From Pogona vitticeps (Eukaryota; Chordata; Lepidosauria; Squamata; Agamidae), in NCBI RefSeq assembly GCF_051106095.1, contig NC_135786.1:212696501-212760500 (forward strand): a DNA stretch of 64,000 nt, written 5' to 3'. The number at the start of each line of letters is the position of its first letter. The stretch's first letter is position 1. The notes beneath the pieces are model-generated. The model was not told where the DNA came from, made no database searches, and saw only the letters and a program-made list of their open reading frames with translations. Shown piece after piece: positions 53,233-55,895 of the stretch. Made by a program: the position numbers and the translations under genes.

Positions 53233-55895
53233 GGAGGAGGAAACAGCAGCAGGAAACCTTTGTTACAGCTTGTTTAGGCAGTTCCTTTTAGCCGTGCCTC
53301 CTACAAGGCTTCAATAGAGCTGCAAATAAGGTGCAAAACAGGGCTTTTCTCCTTTCTTCCTGTGTGGCTACTTAAATTGAACAGACCCAAACTCCTCCAG
53401 TGTGACTTCACAGCAAATGTACACAAATGAATTTGCATTTCCCTCACTGTGTAGTTGCACCCTAACAAGAGTAAGAACTGGTCTGGGGGGAGGTAGTGTG
53501 TGTAGTGGAAGATGAAAGCCATAGCTGGCTTCAAAAGTTCTGATGAGAAAGAACTCTTTTCCCCTGATGTTTATCATTGACATTTGTCCCAAACTCCTGT
53601 ACCCTCCAAAATCCTGGCCTTCATCCTTCCATTTAAATTAGTTTGTAGTAAATATTGAGATTTTTTGTAAACCAGGAATGAGGGACTTCTGGTTTTCTGG
53701 ATGTTGTGTTTTATAATCCTTGTTAGTCTCAAACACTACAGCTAACTGAATTATGAGGCTTGTTTTCCAAAATATCAGGAGAGCCAGAGGTTCCCCAGTC
53801 TTGTTATAGGTTTTCCTCATGTCATATATTCCTTAACTTGTTCTTTTTAAAAAAAAATCATTGTCCCTTCCCTTTGAGTACTCCAGGACTGGCTCCAGGC
53901 AATTATGAGCTGGGCATTTGATGAGGGCAACCAGCAGAGATCTACGACTCCACCATTCTCCTTTTGTGCTGAGCACTTTCCCAGCTTTTTAAGTTCAATA
54001 ACAGGATGAGAGGATTCTCAGTTTGCATGACCTCCTTCTTCCAGGTTAAGGGGGTCAAGGTTGCCTTGTCCAAAGGCCCCTCCAAATCTATGAGCGGGGC
54101 CTGGAGTACTTGCAAATATTGTTGGCCACAACATTTCAAAGAAGAGGTAAAACTGAATACAGTGCTTTCAGCTGAGGCTAAACCAGTATTGAGTTTAAAA
54201 GGTACTTACTACCTCTCCTGTCGTCTTGTATATTCTTTTTTTTAAAAAAGAAAAGAAAAATGGGTTCTAGACATTTTAATTGTGTTGTTCTTTATTGTTG
54301 TTGTCTGGAATAGGTTCAGGGTCTTGTTTTAGCTCTGACGTTTTTCCAGATTCTTCCAGGAGCTTCTGAAACCTTTTTCATAACAACATTCCAAGCTTGA
54401 GAAAAGTGATATGTACTCTAATGTAACTCAATACAAGTGCATGGTGTGAGGAGGTTCTCTGTCTCCTTTGGGTGGCCCCTCATTTTCAGCGGGAAATAAT
54501 AAAGGCTGAGTCTTTATAACTTTAACATTTTGAACTTTATTGTCTCCAACGTCCACCAGCACTTCTCTTGACGGTAACATAGGTTCCAACAGTGTCAACT
54601 GGCCATCATCAACATCAACCAAACTTTTGTTATAGTCCCAAGAACTTAATGGTGAAGTACCCCATACTGCTCCCTGGGTACCGATCGCGGGGGTGGGGCA
54701 CTCCTCATCGCACAGATCGTCCCACAACATGAGTGCCTTATCCACCCCCTTTCGTCTGGTCCTTCAGGAAAAGGAGCTGTCAAGCTCTCCCTCTCTCGCT
54801 GCAGCTCAGCCTCTCGAGGAGCCACGATAACTGTCCACTCACAGGCCACCATCCGCTGAGGCCTTTCCTCCTTGGCTGAAGGGTCCGGCAGCAGCCCTCC
54901 CACTTTCAAGTTCGGGAAATCTTTTAGAAGGCCCTGATGTCGAACTCTCTCAAATGCCTTCCTTCTCTCTTCCCGCTTCTTCCTCTCATATTCCTCTACC
55001 ACCGTATTGAACCAGACTATCCCCTCTTCGTTTTTATACTCCTCCCATACCGGTACTTCTTGCTCCTCCCATTCCTCTTCAGCTAGGCATACCTCCAACT
55101 TTCCCACCCTTTCCTCAACTGTCAAAACCTTTCCCTTTCCATCTCCACTTTCACTGCTATCCCGATGTTTCCCTTCTTTTCTATTGGTCTCCATTTTGTC
55201 TTTCGCGGACGGCTCACTCTTTTCCTCCACGCCTTCACACATGGATTTTGGGTCCACTGGCTAGGAAGCCTTATGAAGTTTTACCCAGAAAATATTTATA
55301 GGAAATTGATTTGATAATGTGTATTTGGTGGACGAAGGGAAAGATTATATGTAAAATGTTCTATGTCATCTTTCCCTCCACACTGGAGCTTAGAGAATCA
55401 ATGTGGCTCAGTGGGCCAAAAATGTAACTTAGATCTACCAGACTCAGGTTCATGTCCCATTTCTACTACATCCTGCAAAGATCTGGCTTTATTGTGTAAT
55501 CTCTCGAGCCAATAATTTCTCTATCTTGTAAAAATAGGACAAAAGTAATTAAAAAACTGTAAAGCATTTTACAAATGAAGAATTTTAAGAACAGAAATAA
55601 TAGTGTTTTATTATTAATAAAATATTCATTTTTGTTCTTTTTTCCCCTTTACTCTCAGAGTGCTTATAATATAAATATGCTAAAGAAACCTCTACCAAGT
55701 ATACCTCCATTTTCTTCAGGAACTGCTGCGCCACTCCTCAGATCACATACTGGAACACAAAGAAACAGAACTGGAAATTCTGCATGCATGGTTCCCAGTG
55801 TCCCAGATGTAAGACATTACATGTCTCAGATAACACAGGATGAAGATAATGATTTGCAGAGGCTTCCAGAAGACATGACACATTGTATTGCCTAG
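4098..55895 (+). CDS. Type III classical cadherin, DN-/Hz-cadherin-like (3' part, 32 exons)
   Basis: A giant single-pass adhesion protein of the plasma membrane. Thirty-two exons with matching splice phases give about 2,472 residues. The order, numbered from the first complete codon, is: about 15 cadherin repeats (residues ~14-1624); a non-cadherin membrane-proximal block (~1625-1702); cysteine-rich/EGF (~1703-1812); laminin G (~1825-1993); EGF (~2005-2053); laminin G (~2055-2235); EGF (~2285-2325); a membrane helix (~2333-2354); and a classical-cadherin tail. The EGF/LamG block between the last cadherin repeat and the membrane, joined to a p120/beta-catenin-type tail, is the signature of type III cadherins (fly DN-cadherin, chick Hz-cadherin). 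FAT, CELSR and protocadherins lack that tail. The N-terminus is not in the window or not recognised. INTS8 follows about 1 kb after the 3' end. The frame of the tail breaks near its end (see the last exon). The family is secure; the name Hz-cadherin rests on memory of the chick protein. Confidence 0.9.
4669..5083. mobile_element. MITE with CCATATTTTTC ends, TA-flanked
   Basis: Terminal inverted repeats CCATATTTTTCTGTGTATAA at the left and the complement (ATGGAAAAATATGG) at the right, each flanked by TA. That fits a Tc1/mariner-type target duplication. Inside both ends is a second motif (TTGAGGGTCATCTTATACAT). No coding capacity. A related copy is at 33,659-34,070. Confidence 0.75.
5949..6206. 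mobile_element. MITE with CCCGTTTCCC ends, TA-flanked
   Basis: Left end CCCCGTTTCCCCAAAAATAA, right end TTATTTTCAGGGAAACATGG, between TA dinucleotides. The interior has repeated AATAAGCCCTA units. It is non-coding and Tc1/mariner-like by its TA flanks. Confidence 0.75.
6640..6795. repeat. SINE 3' tail fragment
   Basis: Contains the CACAGAGTGCTCCCAGAAGA block and TCATTAAGTCGGAATCAACC followed by a short ATTATTAA tail. This is a diagnostic end shared with related fragments near 50,290 and 56,600. It is a 3' portion only. Confidence 0.45.
7100..7310. repeat. Degenerate GACTCAG/GACTTGG minisatellite-like tract
   Basis: Repeated short units around GACTCAGG, GACTTGGGACTC and CAAAGACT, just upstream of the exon at 7360. 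No element ends are visible. Confidence 0.45.
7360..7585 (+). CDS. Cadherin exon 2 (repeat 1 end, repeat 2 start)
   Basis: Acceptor CAACAG, donor AAA/GTAAGT-like. It encodes FDIDVDTGVILTTG, a typical cadherin C-D strand motif, and ends with SVFIPENTPADEK, the PEN motif opening repeat 2. The linker reads ILAGSRPP instead of DVNDNAP, so it lacks the usual calcium ligands. Confidence 0.9.
7745..9400 (+). mobile_element. Penelope-like element relic bounded by inverted repeats
   Basis: A reverse-transcriptase C-terminal region (ISDIFMIWRG, NEIHFLDLTV, KVYRKPTNCN) is followed by ILRNQLRDREYPHETINYSL and a GIY-YIG-type endonuclease region (LMTHIGEHLNNLRNE, VSHFMEFNHSERDLALWVVD, KEIDWILRLN). RT plus GIY-YIG in this order is the Penelope-like hallmark. 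The outer parts near 7,755-7,810 and 9,305-9,360 are inverted copies of each other (CTGGGTCTCAGGATGTAAAA and its complement, with GAATTCC nearby). The element is 5'-truncated and broken. It lies in the intron between cadherin exons 2 and 3. Confidence 0.8.
9735..9939 (+). CDS. Cadherin exon 3 (repeat 2)
   Basis: Acceptor TTTTCAG, donor GAG/GTAGAG, leaving in phase 0. It encodes the middle of repeat 2, with FHMDQETGELSL and HAVDYESEHHLYHFLVKA, equivalent to the conserved LDYExxxxYxLxVxA strand. Confidence 0.9.
10485..10596 (+). CDS. Cadherin exon 4 (repeat 2/3 linker)
   Basis: Acceptor TATGCAG behind a poly-C run at about 10,454-10,467, donor CAAG/GTAAAG, phase 0 in and 1 out. It encodes VIVHITDENDCCPEFQES, a slightly altered DxNDNxP calcium linker, and then the start of repeat 3. 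Confidence 0.9.
10597..13094. other. Long cadherin intron, little recognised
   Basis: About 2.5 kb of AT-rich intron. A short hAT-MITE-like remnant lies around 11,850-11,965 (CTTGTGGCCTTCCAGATAC and GGGGCTGCAATCCAAAAACA, imperfectly inverted). Nothing else is recognised. Confidence 0.5.
13095..13344 (+). CDS. Cadherin exon 5 (repeat 3)
   Basis: Acceptor GCTTCAG. The donor is read as the second GT of a GTGTAAGC pair because only that site keeps the phase for the next exon (phase 2 out). It encodes VLATDCDSGSNSEIVYFI, LNFERSNHMYEFVVIAVDRG and the linker ANVNDEAPVF. Confidence 0.9.
14080..14180. repeat. Small palindromic MITE remnant
   Basis: ATAGGAAATGCTGTTTACCT and CATCTCCCAGAATCC on the left pair imperfectly with TTCTGGGAATTGTTGGTC and ATGTTTCCTATCC on the right. 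It is non-coding and the family is unknown. Confidence 0.45.
14519..14932. mobile_element. Palindromic MITE family A, copy 1 (TA-flanked)
   Basis: Left end CAGTGGTGCCTTGCATAGCG, right end TTAAGCGAGGCACCACTG, flanked by TA on both sides. Much of the interior is inverted (ATCGCTATGCG, GCGGCCATTTT). It is non-coding, probably moved by a Tc1/mariner transposase, and ends about 75 bp before cadherin exon 6. Confidence 0.85.
15008..15150 (+). CDS. Cadherin exon 6 (repeat 4, first half)
   Basis: Acceptor TGTCTCAG, donor AAAG/GTGGGA, phase 1 out. It encodes YKTFLSEDAGPGTLVATI and AKDPDGDGVLYLITGG, which is the A-B strand with the DxDxGxN-like motif. Confidence 0.9.
15260..15760 (+). mobile_element. 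CR1-like LINE 3' region fragment
   Basis: Contains GGTGTATAAAATGCATGATG, then AGGAAGCCTTTTTTACACAT, ATGGAATTTGCTA, and CTGGATGTCTTTCAAAGGG with TTAGACAAATTCATGGA. This series is seen at CR1/L3-type LINE 3' ends in sauropsids. It has no open frame. Confidence 0.55.
16626..16798 (+). CDS. Cadherin exon 7 (repeat 4 end)
   Basis: Acceptor ATCTAG, donor GAG/GTGAGC, phase 0 out. It encodes YILNISAIDDNSSGGPRS and the linker VGINDVNNNKPVFTE. Confidence 0.9.
17218..17642. mobile_element. Palindromic MITE family A, copy 2
   Basis: Left end AGTGGTGCCTCACTAGACGA, right end GTCTAGCGAGGCACCACTG. The interior repeats CTAGCGAAA and ATTCCAATGGG in both orientations. The TA flank is clear on the left and altered on the right. 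Confidence 0.82.
18474..18642 (+). CDS. Cadherin exon 8 (repeat 5, first half)
   Basis: Acceptor CATTTTAG, donor CAG/GTGAGG, phase 1 out. It encodes VLENQPPGTYVLRVEAYD, ADLGLNGRVKYSL and FSIDPDSG. Confidence 0.9.
19231..19480. mobile_element. DNA transposon fragment, pogo/Tigger-like end
   Basis: Begins ACAGTAGGACCTCCATATCT, then TTGGTTCCAAGCTCCCCCAT and AATACTGAAAACCACTGATA. This resembles the ends of pogo/Tigger-type non-autonomous elements. The right end is unclear. Confidence 0.4.
19572..19742 (+). CDS. Cadherin exon 9 (repeat 5 end)
   Basis: Acceptor TGTCTAG. The donor is taken at the second GT of GTGTGAGT, which keeps the phase. It encodes SFDREKQREYTLSVTATD and the canonical linker IADVNDNDPKF. 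Confidence 0.9.
19945..20085. repeat. hAT-like MITE remnant
   Basis: Contains GTGAGCCTCCAGATATTATA and TGCAACTCCTGGC at the left, with GAAGTCCAGCAACATCTGGA inverted at the right. This pattern is typical of short non-coding squamate hAT MITEs. Confidence 0.45.
20688..20860 (+). CDS. Cadherin exon 10 (repeat 6, first half)
   Basis: Acceptor TCCAAAG, donor CTCAG/GTATCT, phase 0 out. It encodes FLREDTPVGTSFLCVAAH, DDDQGVNAAITYSM and INPNTGWIFVSHVISQ. Confidence 0.9.
21268..21435 (+). CDS. Cadherin exon 11 (repeat 6/7)
   Basis: Acceptor TTTGCAG, donor GTG/GTATGC. It encodes YITATDGGNRSTTVELIV, the linker VTDVLNQAPQW and VTVTESVARDTKIV. The usual LDRE strand is replaced by a shorter segment across the exon junction. 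The linker lacks the NDN acids. Confidence 0.9.
21698..21947 (+). CDS. Cadherin exon 12 (repeat 7)
   Basis: Acceptor TCTCCAG, donor ACAG/GTTGGT, phase 1 out. It encodes TIKATSPLADARVIYHLEEG, VPETNMPVRFYL and AEPLDFETTKFFTLSIKAQN. To my memory this stretch is especially close to the matching repeat of fly DN-cadherin, which supports the type III call. Confidence 0.92.
22357..22484 (+). CDS. Cadherin exon 13 (repeat 8, first half)
   Basis: Acceptor TTCATAG, donor GAG/GTAAGT. It encodes the linker DVNDNVPFFTSSTYEVSVPE and ASDSDSGLHGE, a DxDxGxxG motif. Confidence 0.93.
22802..22988 (+). CDS. Cadherin exon 14 (repeat 8 end)
   Basis: Acceptor TTGCAG, donor ACAG/GTAACA. It encodes FTIDSKSGVIST, VSFDREKRGSYLIEVQSQD and ARPGIYGQPNTD. 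The Gly/Pro-rich insert before the last strand is a feature I also associate with DN-cadherin. Confidence 0.93.
23535..23678 (+). CDS. Cadherin exon 15 (repeat 8/9 linker)
   Basis: Acceptor TTTTTCAG, donor GAAG/GTAGGA. It encodes AYVRILISDVNDNAPMFSRS and YEINVDEDMDVGYVVLIP. Confidence 0.93.
24571..24705. mobile_element. hAT MITE with perfect 8-bp target duplication
   Basis: Left end CAGTGGTTCTTAACCTTTGT, right end GGTTAAGAACCAGTG, with an inverted core (GCAACTCCCAGAA / TTCTGGGAGTTGC). CACTAGAG is duplicated at 24,563-24,570 and 24,706-24,713. The 8-bp duplication identifies the hAT superfamily. A related copy is at 52,535-52,671. Confidence 0.88.
25164..25521. mobile_element. Palindromic MITE family B, copy 1 (TA-flanked)
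   Basis: Left end CAGTGGGGTCTCGACTTACG, right end GTAAGTCGAGACCCCACTG, flanked by TA. The interior has TTCTGCCACTAGAGGGGGAT. Almost identical to the copy at 41,754-42,112. Confidence 0.88.
25971..26254 (+). CDS. Cadherin exon 16 (repeat 9 and start of 10)
   Basis: Acceptor CTTTTTAG, donor CAG/GTAAGC, phase 0 out. It encodes FYVEPEKGTILIAQNLDYEQ, the altered linker NVLNKNDEAPVFSQ and YHGSVLEELVNLPVVVLQ. Confidence 0.93.
26279..26720 (-). mobile_element. L2-like LINE 3' end, minus orientation
   Basis: Starts with a TTTATTTATTTATTAAATTT tail in reverse and TACCTCGCCCATC, then GAGACAGGTCTTAAGTTTGC and GGCCACTGCCGAGAAGGCC. These are complements of motifs in the plus copy at 27,520-27,893. It begins about 25 bp after cadherin exon 16. 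Confidence 0.6.
26895..27065. repeat. SINE-like fragment
   Basis: TTTCAAGGTGAGATAGGCAA, GGAGTGGCTTTATCAGTTC and GAGCCCTAGTCCATCACACT match in order the fragments near 34,700 and 61,690. That indicates one dispersed SINE family. Confidence 0.45.
27520..27893 (+). mobile_element. L2-like LINE 3' end, plus orientation
   Basis: CGGGCCTTCTCAGTGGTGGC, CTGGCACCCTCGCTGAGAG, TGTAAGCCGCCCAGAGTAGA and a final AATAAATAAATAAA tail. The order matches a 3'-truncated non-LTR LINE tail, which I associate with squamate L2/CR1-clade LINEs. Confidence 0.65.
28279..29896 (+). CDS. Cadherin exon 17, giant exon (repeats 10-14)
   Basis: A single 1,618-bp exon with acceptor CTTCTAG and donor AGTG/GTAAGC, phase 0 in and 1 out. 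It encodes the rest of repeat 10, all of repeats 11-13 and almost all of repeat 14. Linkers in order are ADVNDNSPLF, TDVNDHAPAF, EDFNDHAPLF, QDVNDNGPEF and GDRNDHPH. Conserved LDREK strands are visible at three places. All neighbouring exons are 94-284 bp, so this one stands out. Confidence 0.95.
29897..30851. other. Intron after the giant cadherin exon
   Basis: No element is recognised. A C/A run lies at 30,608-30,622 and a T-rich tract precedes the acceptor at 30,851. Confidence 0.5.
30852..30945 (+). CDS. Cadherin exon 18 (repeat 15, first half)
   Basis: Acceptor TTTTCCAG, donor CCAG/GTAAAT, phase 2 out. It encodes LPTTVLGQIHAPDNDDWDHK, the A-B strand of the last, divergent repeat. Confidence 0.88.
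30946..31831. other. Cadherin intron with hAT-like MITE remnant
   Basis: Around 31,448-31,556 there is AGCAACTTGCAGCTCCTCAG and TGTTGGACTGCAGCCCC with a partly inverted partner (GGGAATTACAGTCCTACTAC). Nothing else is recognised. Confidence 0.45.
31832..32016 (+). CDS. Cadherin exon 19 (repeat 15 end)
   Basis: Acceptor CTTCCAG, donor AGAG/GTAAAA, phase 1 out. It encodes FILNDNSGLLSIKEGTPTGT, YDIRVKVTDGIWPDVVST and a charged KEIKEEEA linker without calcium ligands, leading into the membrane-proximal block. Confidence 0.88.
32174..32406 (+). CDS. Cadherin exon 20 (membrane-proximal non-cadherin block)
   Basis: Acceptor AATCGCAG, donor CGG/GTATGC, phase 0 out. It encodes about 77 residues without cadherin motifs, for example IIPAQLENVHIFSVLNSLGE and VDVWFAIHGSPYYKAEKL. 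Position and content fit the block after the last repeat (Fcc-box region) of the primitive classic cadherin domain. Confidence 0.85.
32810..33214. mobile_element. Palindromic MITE family A, copy 3 (TA-flanked)
   Basis: Left end CAGTCGTGCCCCGCTGGACG, right end CGTCAAGCGAGGCACCACTG, flanked by TA. Inner parts include CAGCTGATCGTC and AAATGGCCGCCGTATGGAGG, as in other family A copies. Confidence 0.85.
33659..34070. mobile_element. MITE with CCGTATTTTTC ends, TA-flanked
   Basis: Left end CCGTATTTTTCTGTGTATAA, right end CACATGGAAAAATACGG, flanked by TA. The centre is GC-rich, and the frames crossing it on both strands are by-products. Related to 4,669-5,083. Confidence 0.78.
34341..34618 (+). CDS. 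Cadherin exon 21 (cysteine-rich and EGF start)
   Basis: Acceptor CCCATAG, donor TATAG/GTAGGT, phase 2 out. It encodes VGIDECVTANCSHSTGCISK, then CKCEPREKKHHSC and the EGF core NPCYNGGTCMDTDLGY. The first cysteine-rich part and this EGF make the CE segment. Confidence 0.92.
34675..34830. repeat. SINE-like fragment
   Basis: CTGACCCTAACAGGGTTTTC, AAGGTGAGATATTTAAAGAG, TGGTTTTGCCAGTTCC and ATTCAACCCTGTTCTCC. The order is shared with 26,895-27,065 and 61,680-61,855. Confidence 0.5.
34850..34972. repeat. hAT-like MITE remnant
   Basis: CCAACCTACTGCCCTCCAGG and TTTTGGACTACAACACCCAG, with an imperfect inverted partner near 34,945-34,972 (GAAATCCAAAATACCTAGAG). Confidence 0.45.
35455..36030 (+). mobile_element. 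CR1 LINE 3' end, split by a MITE
   Basis: AGGCTGAATATCAGGAAAAA and CTGTTAGAGCAGTACTACAA to about 35,531, resuming at 35,883 with GTGCTCCAACAGTGGAGGCA, AGGGGGTTGGACTCGATGGC and a CTATGATTCT tail. This is a typical CR1 3' end. The interruption is the hAT-like element at 35,532-35,882. Confidence 0.75.
35532..35882. mobile_element. hAT-like palindromic MITE nested in CR1
   Basis: Ends TAGAGATGGG and CCCATCTCTA. Nearly the whole length is an inverted repeat (for example GGGTCCGGCCCCCTGGAGC against its partner near 35,800). The flanking 8-mers GTGGGGAG and GTGGTGAG differ at one base and sit where the CR1 sequence is interrupted, fitting a hAT target duplication. Confidence 0.78.
36465..36538. 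repeat. (TTTA)n microsatellite
   Basis: About 18 tandem TTTA units, the reversed tail of the LINE fragment that follows. The open frames of Leu/Ile/Tyr/Phe repeats across it are not genes. Confidence 0.9.
36539..36765 (-). mobile_element. LINE 3' end, minus orientation
   Basis: ATGCCGCCCACACTACCCAA and GGTCTCTGGGCGGCTTACAG follow the TTTA array, then AAAAGCCTTCTGGAACAGGG. This is the complement of an L2-like LINE tail. Confidence 0.6.
37180..37450 (+). mobile_element. L2-like LINE reverse-transcriptase fragment
   Basis: Translated frames contain VSFLSKVVERVVADQLQALL and LDPFQSGFRPHHGTETALVT, RT motifs of L2/CR1-clade LINEs. Short and 5'/3' truncated. It lies 76 bp before cadherin exon 22. 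Confidence 0.75.
37527..37741 (+). CDS. Cadherin exon 22 (EGF end, laminin G 1 start)
   Basis: Acceptor TGTACAG, donor CTAG/GTAAAA. It completes the EGF with CKCPPAFHGPECQQ and opens a laminin G fold with ISLDFITEVGDGLLLYNGPV. It lies only about 70 bp downstream of an L2-like LINE fragment. Confidence 0.93.
37918..38165 (+). mobile_element. tRNA-derived SINE with A and B boxes
   Basis: Starts GAGCCTCGTGGCGCAGTGGT (box A like), then CTGGGGTTCAAATCCCAGG (box B), CCGAGGTCGGTAAAATGAGT, and ends GGGGCGGTATATAAGTCCAA with (AATA)n. This is a full tRNA-derived SINE, and the tail suggests mobilisation by an L2-like LINE. Confidence 0.8.
38200..39105. other. Cadherin intron, nothing firm recognised
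   Basis: About 0.9 kb of intron before exon 23. There is no open frame of note and no clear element. Confidence 0.45.
39106..39233 (+). CDS. Cadherin exon 23 (laminin G 1), GC donor likely
   Basis: Acceptor TTAAACAG. It encodes PSLTLSHGSGALFLQLSEK and DRRWHNLKIINDGK. The donor that joins smoothly to KVQLILDHC in the next exon is AAG/GCAAGT, a GC donor. A GT donor (GTAAGA) lies six bases further on and would add two residues (Ala-Ser) in frame, so the exon end is 39,233 or 39,239. Confidence 0.88.
39803..39930 (+). CDS. Cadherin exon 24 (laminin G 1)
   Basis: Acceptor TACTTTAG, donor AAAG/GTAAAA, phase 2 out. It encodes KVQLILDHCVNVSLVNNNG and STCMVSSETPGNE. Confidence 0.92.
40318..40530. 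repeat. Imperfect inverted repeat (~60-bp arms), retroelement-derived
   Basis: The left arm (GGTTGTTGTGGGTTTTCCAG, TTCTTAAGGTTTTCCTTCC) pairs with the right arm (GGAAGAAAAACCTTAAGAAC, AAAACCCACAACAACC). Between them is TGTGGCCGGCATCTTCAGAG. This motif set is common in sauropsid genomes and is probably a Penelope-like terminal region, but I am not certain. Confidence 0.55.
41603..41726 (+). CDS. Cadherin exon 25 (laminin G 1 end)
   Basis: Acceptor ATTAATAG, donor CAG/GTGAGA, phase 0 out. It encodes FLDVHQPLQLGGV and FRGFIGCIRNIIIDSQ, the classic C-terminal laminin G strand motif. A palindromic MITE starts 27 bp after the donor. Confidence 0.93.
41754..42112. mobile_element. Palindromic MITE family B, copy 2 (TA-flanked)
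   Basis: Left end CAGTGGGGTCTCAACTTACA, right end AAGTCGAGACCCCACTG, flanked by TA. Nearly identical along its length to 25,164-25,521. It fills most of the 475-bp intron between exons 25 and 26. Confidence 0.88.
42202..42382 (+). CDS. Cadherin exon 26 (EGF 2)
   Basis: Acceptor TCCACAG, donor AAAG/GTATGA, phase 1 out. It encodes PGCSLTDGLCQKAGVSSCG and CKCLAGYMGSKCDK, a second EGF-like unit between the two laminin G domains. Confidence 0.93.
42842..42912. repeat. (AAAT)n microsatellite
   Basis: About 17 tandem AAAT units, perfect by eye. Confidence 0.9.
43475..44040 (-). mobile_element. BovB/RTE LINE fragment, 3' part
   Basis: Minus-strand frames read NKASGGDDIPVEILKDDTVK, LHSICQQVWKTQQWPEDWKR and ECSNYRTIALISHGSKVMLK, the reverse transcriptase of RTE/BovB. 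The end near 43,490-43,560 (complement of GTTGAGTCATGTCCAACTCT, CGTGACCCCATGGACC) is the BovB-type 3' tail. It is truncated and shows frame changes. BovB is abundant in squamates and known for transfer between vertebrates. Confidence 0.85.
44255..44421 (+). CDS. Cadherin exon 27 (laminin G 2 start)
   Basis: Acceptor CCTTTAG. Donor GAG/GTAAAA taken at 44,421, which keeps phase 0 and gives SGYIRVE followed by IIGGHFG. It encodes YAQLSVRTRMPHSTLLSMTS. A frame runs on into the intron, but laminin G continuity favours splicing here. Confidence 0.88.
44550..45109. mobile_element. Palindromic MITE family A, large copy 4 with nested hairpins
   Basis: Left end CAGTGGTGCCTCGCACAGCG, right end GTTGTGTGAGGCACCACTG, flanked by TA. 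Inside, about 44,763-44,998 is one long inverted repeat (CAGCTGTTCCGCGGCTTCAA at both ends), with a second hairpin at 44,707-44,763 (GCCATTTTCGTGCCCTC). GC-rich and CpG-rich against its surroundings. Open frames on both strands across it are mirror images, not genes. Confidence 0.88.
45870..47017 (-). mobile_element. L2/CR1-clade LINE 5' part: endonuclease region and 5' UTR
   Basis: Minus-strand frames give MNARSVQNKTALFHDVI, ADLACITETWVGEEV and RLLVLGDLNIHAEAALAG, motifs of the APE-type endonuclease of L2/CR1 LINEs. Upstream in element direction (46,610-47,010) is a GC-rich 5' UTR with two similar units of about 240 bp (each with CCCCTCCAAGCCAGGTGGC and GGGACAAGG). Truncated and decayed. It lies between exons 27 and 28. 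Confidence 0.72.
47086..47120. repeat. (TTAA)n short microsatellite
   Basis: A run of TTAATTAATTAATTAA following GGGCAGTATATGT, probably the tail of a LINE or SINE 3' end. Confidence 0.6.
47262..47526 (+). CDS. Cadherin exon 28 (laminin G 2)
   Basis: Acceptor CCTCCAG, donor CAAG/GTATGT, phase 1 out. It encodes FGVSFNLGDKNHTLQLNTV, DNGQWTELVLERYHNEFSLR and KMDLASIVLGNHFANHS. Confidence 0.94.
47888..48068 (+). CDS. Cadherin exon 29 (laminin G 2 end, EGF 3 start)
   Basis: Acceptor TTTGCAG behind a T run, donor GCAG/GTATGT, phase 2 out. It encodes GCMRDVHLNGQPLLVDGKS and the cysteine-rich NSQPCYNPFHCVDLWRKYEC. Confidence 0.94.
48069..49415. other. Cadherin intron, nothing firm recognised
   Basis: About 1.3 kb of intron with only short chance frames on both strands. 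Confidence 0.45.
49416..49669 (+). CDS. Cadherin exon 30 (EGF 3 and membrane segment start)
   Basis: Acceptor CATTCAG, donor CTAG/GTAGGA, phase 1 out. It encodes SSPCGHWNCRNGGTCVAQ and CQCPEGYKGKWCE, a third EGF, then a short stalk and the hydrophobic SSGSILAISMCLLVFLG, the first part of the only membrane helix. Confidence 0.94.
49670..51852. other. Cadherin intron with SINE tail fragment
   Basis: A 2.2-kb intron splitting the membrane helix. A SINE-like piece lies at about 50,265-50,392 (CCACAGTCTCAGAGCACTCC, TGGTAAACCACCTCTGTG, CATGAGTCAGAATTGATTTG). The rest is unrecognised. Confidence 0.45.
51853..52007 (+). CDS. Cadherin exon 31 (membrane end, p120-binding region)
   Basis: Acceptor CCACCAG, donor CTG/GTATGG, phase 0 out. 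It finishes the membrane helix (LLVSYTVW), then a basic stop-transfer stretch (GRSGFRKG) and DVRENVFNYNEEGGGEHDL. This is the juxtamembrane core that classical cadherins use to bind p120-catenin (family pattern xNYDEEGGGExDxxxYDL). It marks this as a classical-type rather than a FAT- or protocadherin-type protein. Confidence 0.95.
52535..52671. mobile_element. hAT MITE, second copy
   Basis: Left CAGTGGTTTCCAACCTTGGG, right CTCAAGGCTGGGAACCACT, inverted core with TTGAACTGCAAATCCC. Same family as 24,571-24,705. The flanking duplication is degraded. Confidence 0.75.
53163..53229. repeat. (AC)n(AG)n compound microsatellite
   Basis: About 9 AC units followed by about 24 AG units. The Arg-Glu repeat frame across it is not a gene. 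Confidence 0.93.
54428..55257 (-). mobile_element. Unrecognised element-like reading frames, minus strand
   Basis: Two overlapping minus-strand frames (203 and 105 codons) sit in the last cadherin intron, unlike its AT-rich surroundings in codon content. The upstream one is highly charged (VEERVGKLEVCLAEEEWEEQ, EYERKKREERRKAFERVRHQ) and the downstream one is acidic. An N-terminal charged, coiled-coil-like protein fits the first frame of some retroelements, including capsid-bearing ones, but I see no RT, integrase or terminal repeats. Treated as a broken fossil of unknown family. Confidence 0.4.
55659..55895 (+). CDS. Cadherin exon 32, last exon (catenin-binding tail, early stop)
   Basis: Acceptor ACTCTCAG, in frame with the preceding exon. 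It encodes SAYNINMLKKPLPSIPP and PDVRHYMSQITQDEDNDLQR, matching the DVRxFIxxxxxxADxDPxxPPYD region, and ends at HCIA then TAG (55,893-55,895). Other classical cadherins continue with YEGxGSxxxSLSSLxS and DYLNDWGP. In the +2 frame, 55,901-55,999 encodes QGSLHQSLNSLDISS and NDNYLSEWGPSL before TAA, clearly the lost continuation. A one-base deletion near 55,893-55,900 relative to the ancestral frame explains it. The exon continues as 3' UTR to about 56,210. Confidence 0.9.
   Translation, partial: SAYNINMLKKPLPSIPPFSSGTAAPLLRSHTGTQRNRTGNSACMVPSVPDVRHYMSQITQDEDNDLQRLPEDMTHCIA

Noticed and set aside
53132-53317. Thr-His / Arg-Glu repeat frame
   Set aside because: Translation of the (AC)n(AG)n microsatellite.
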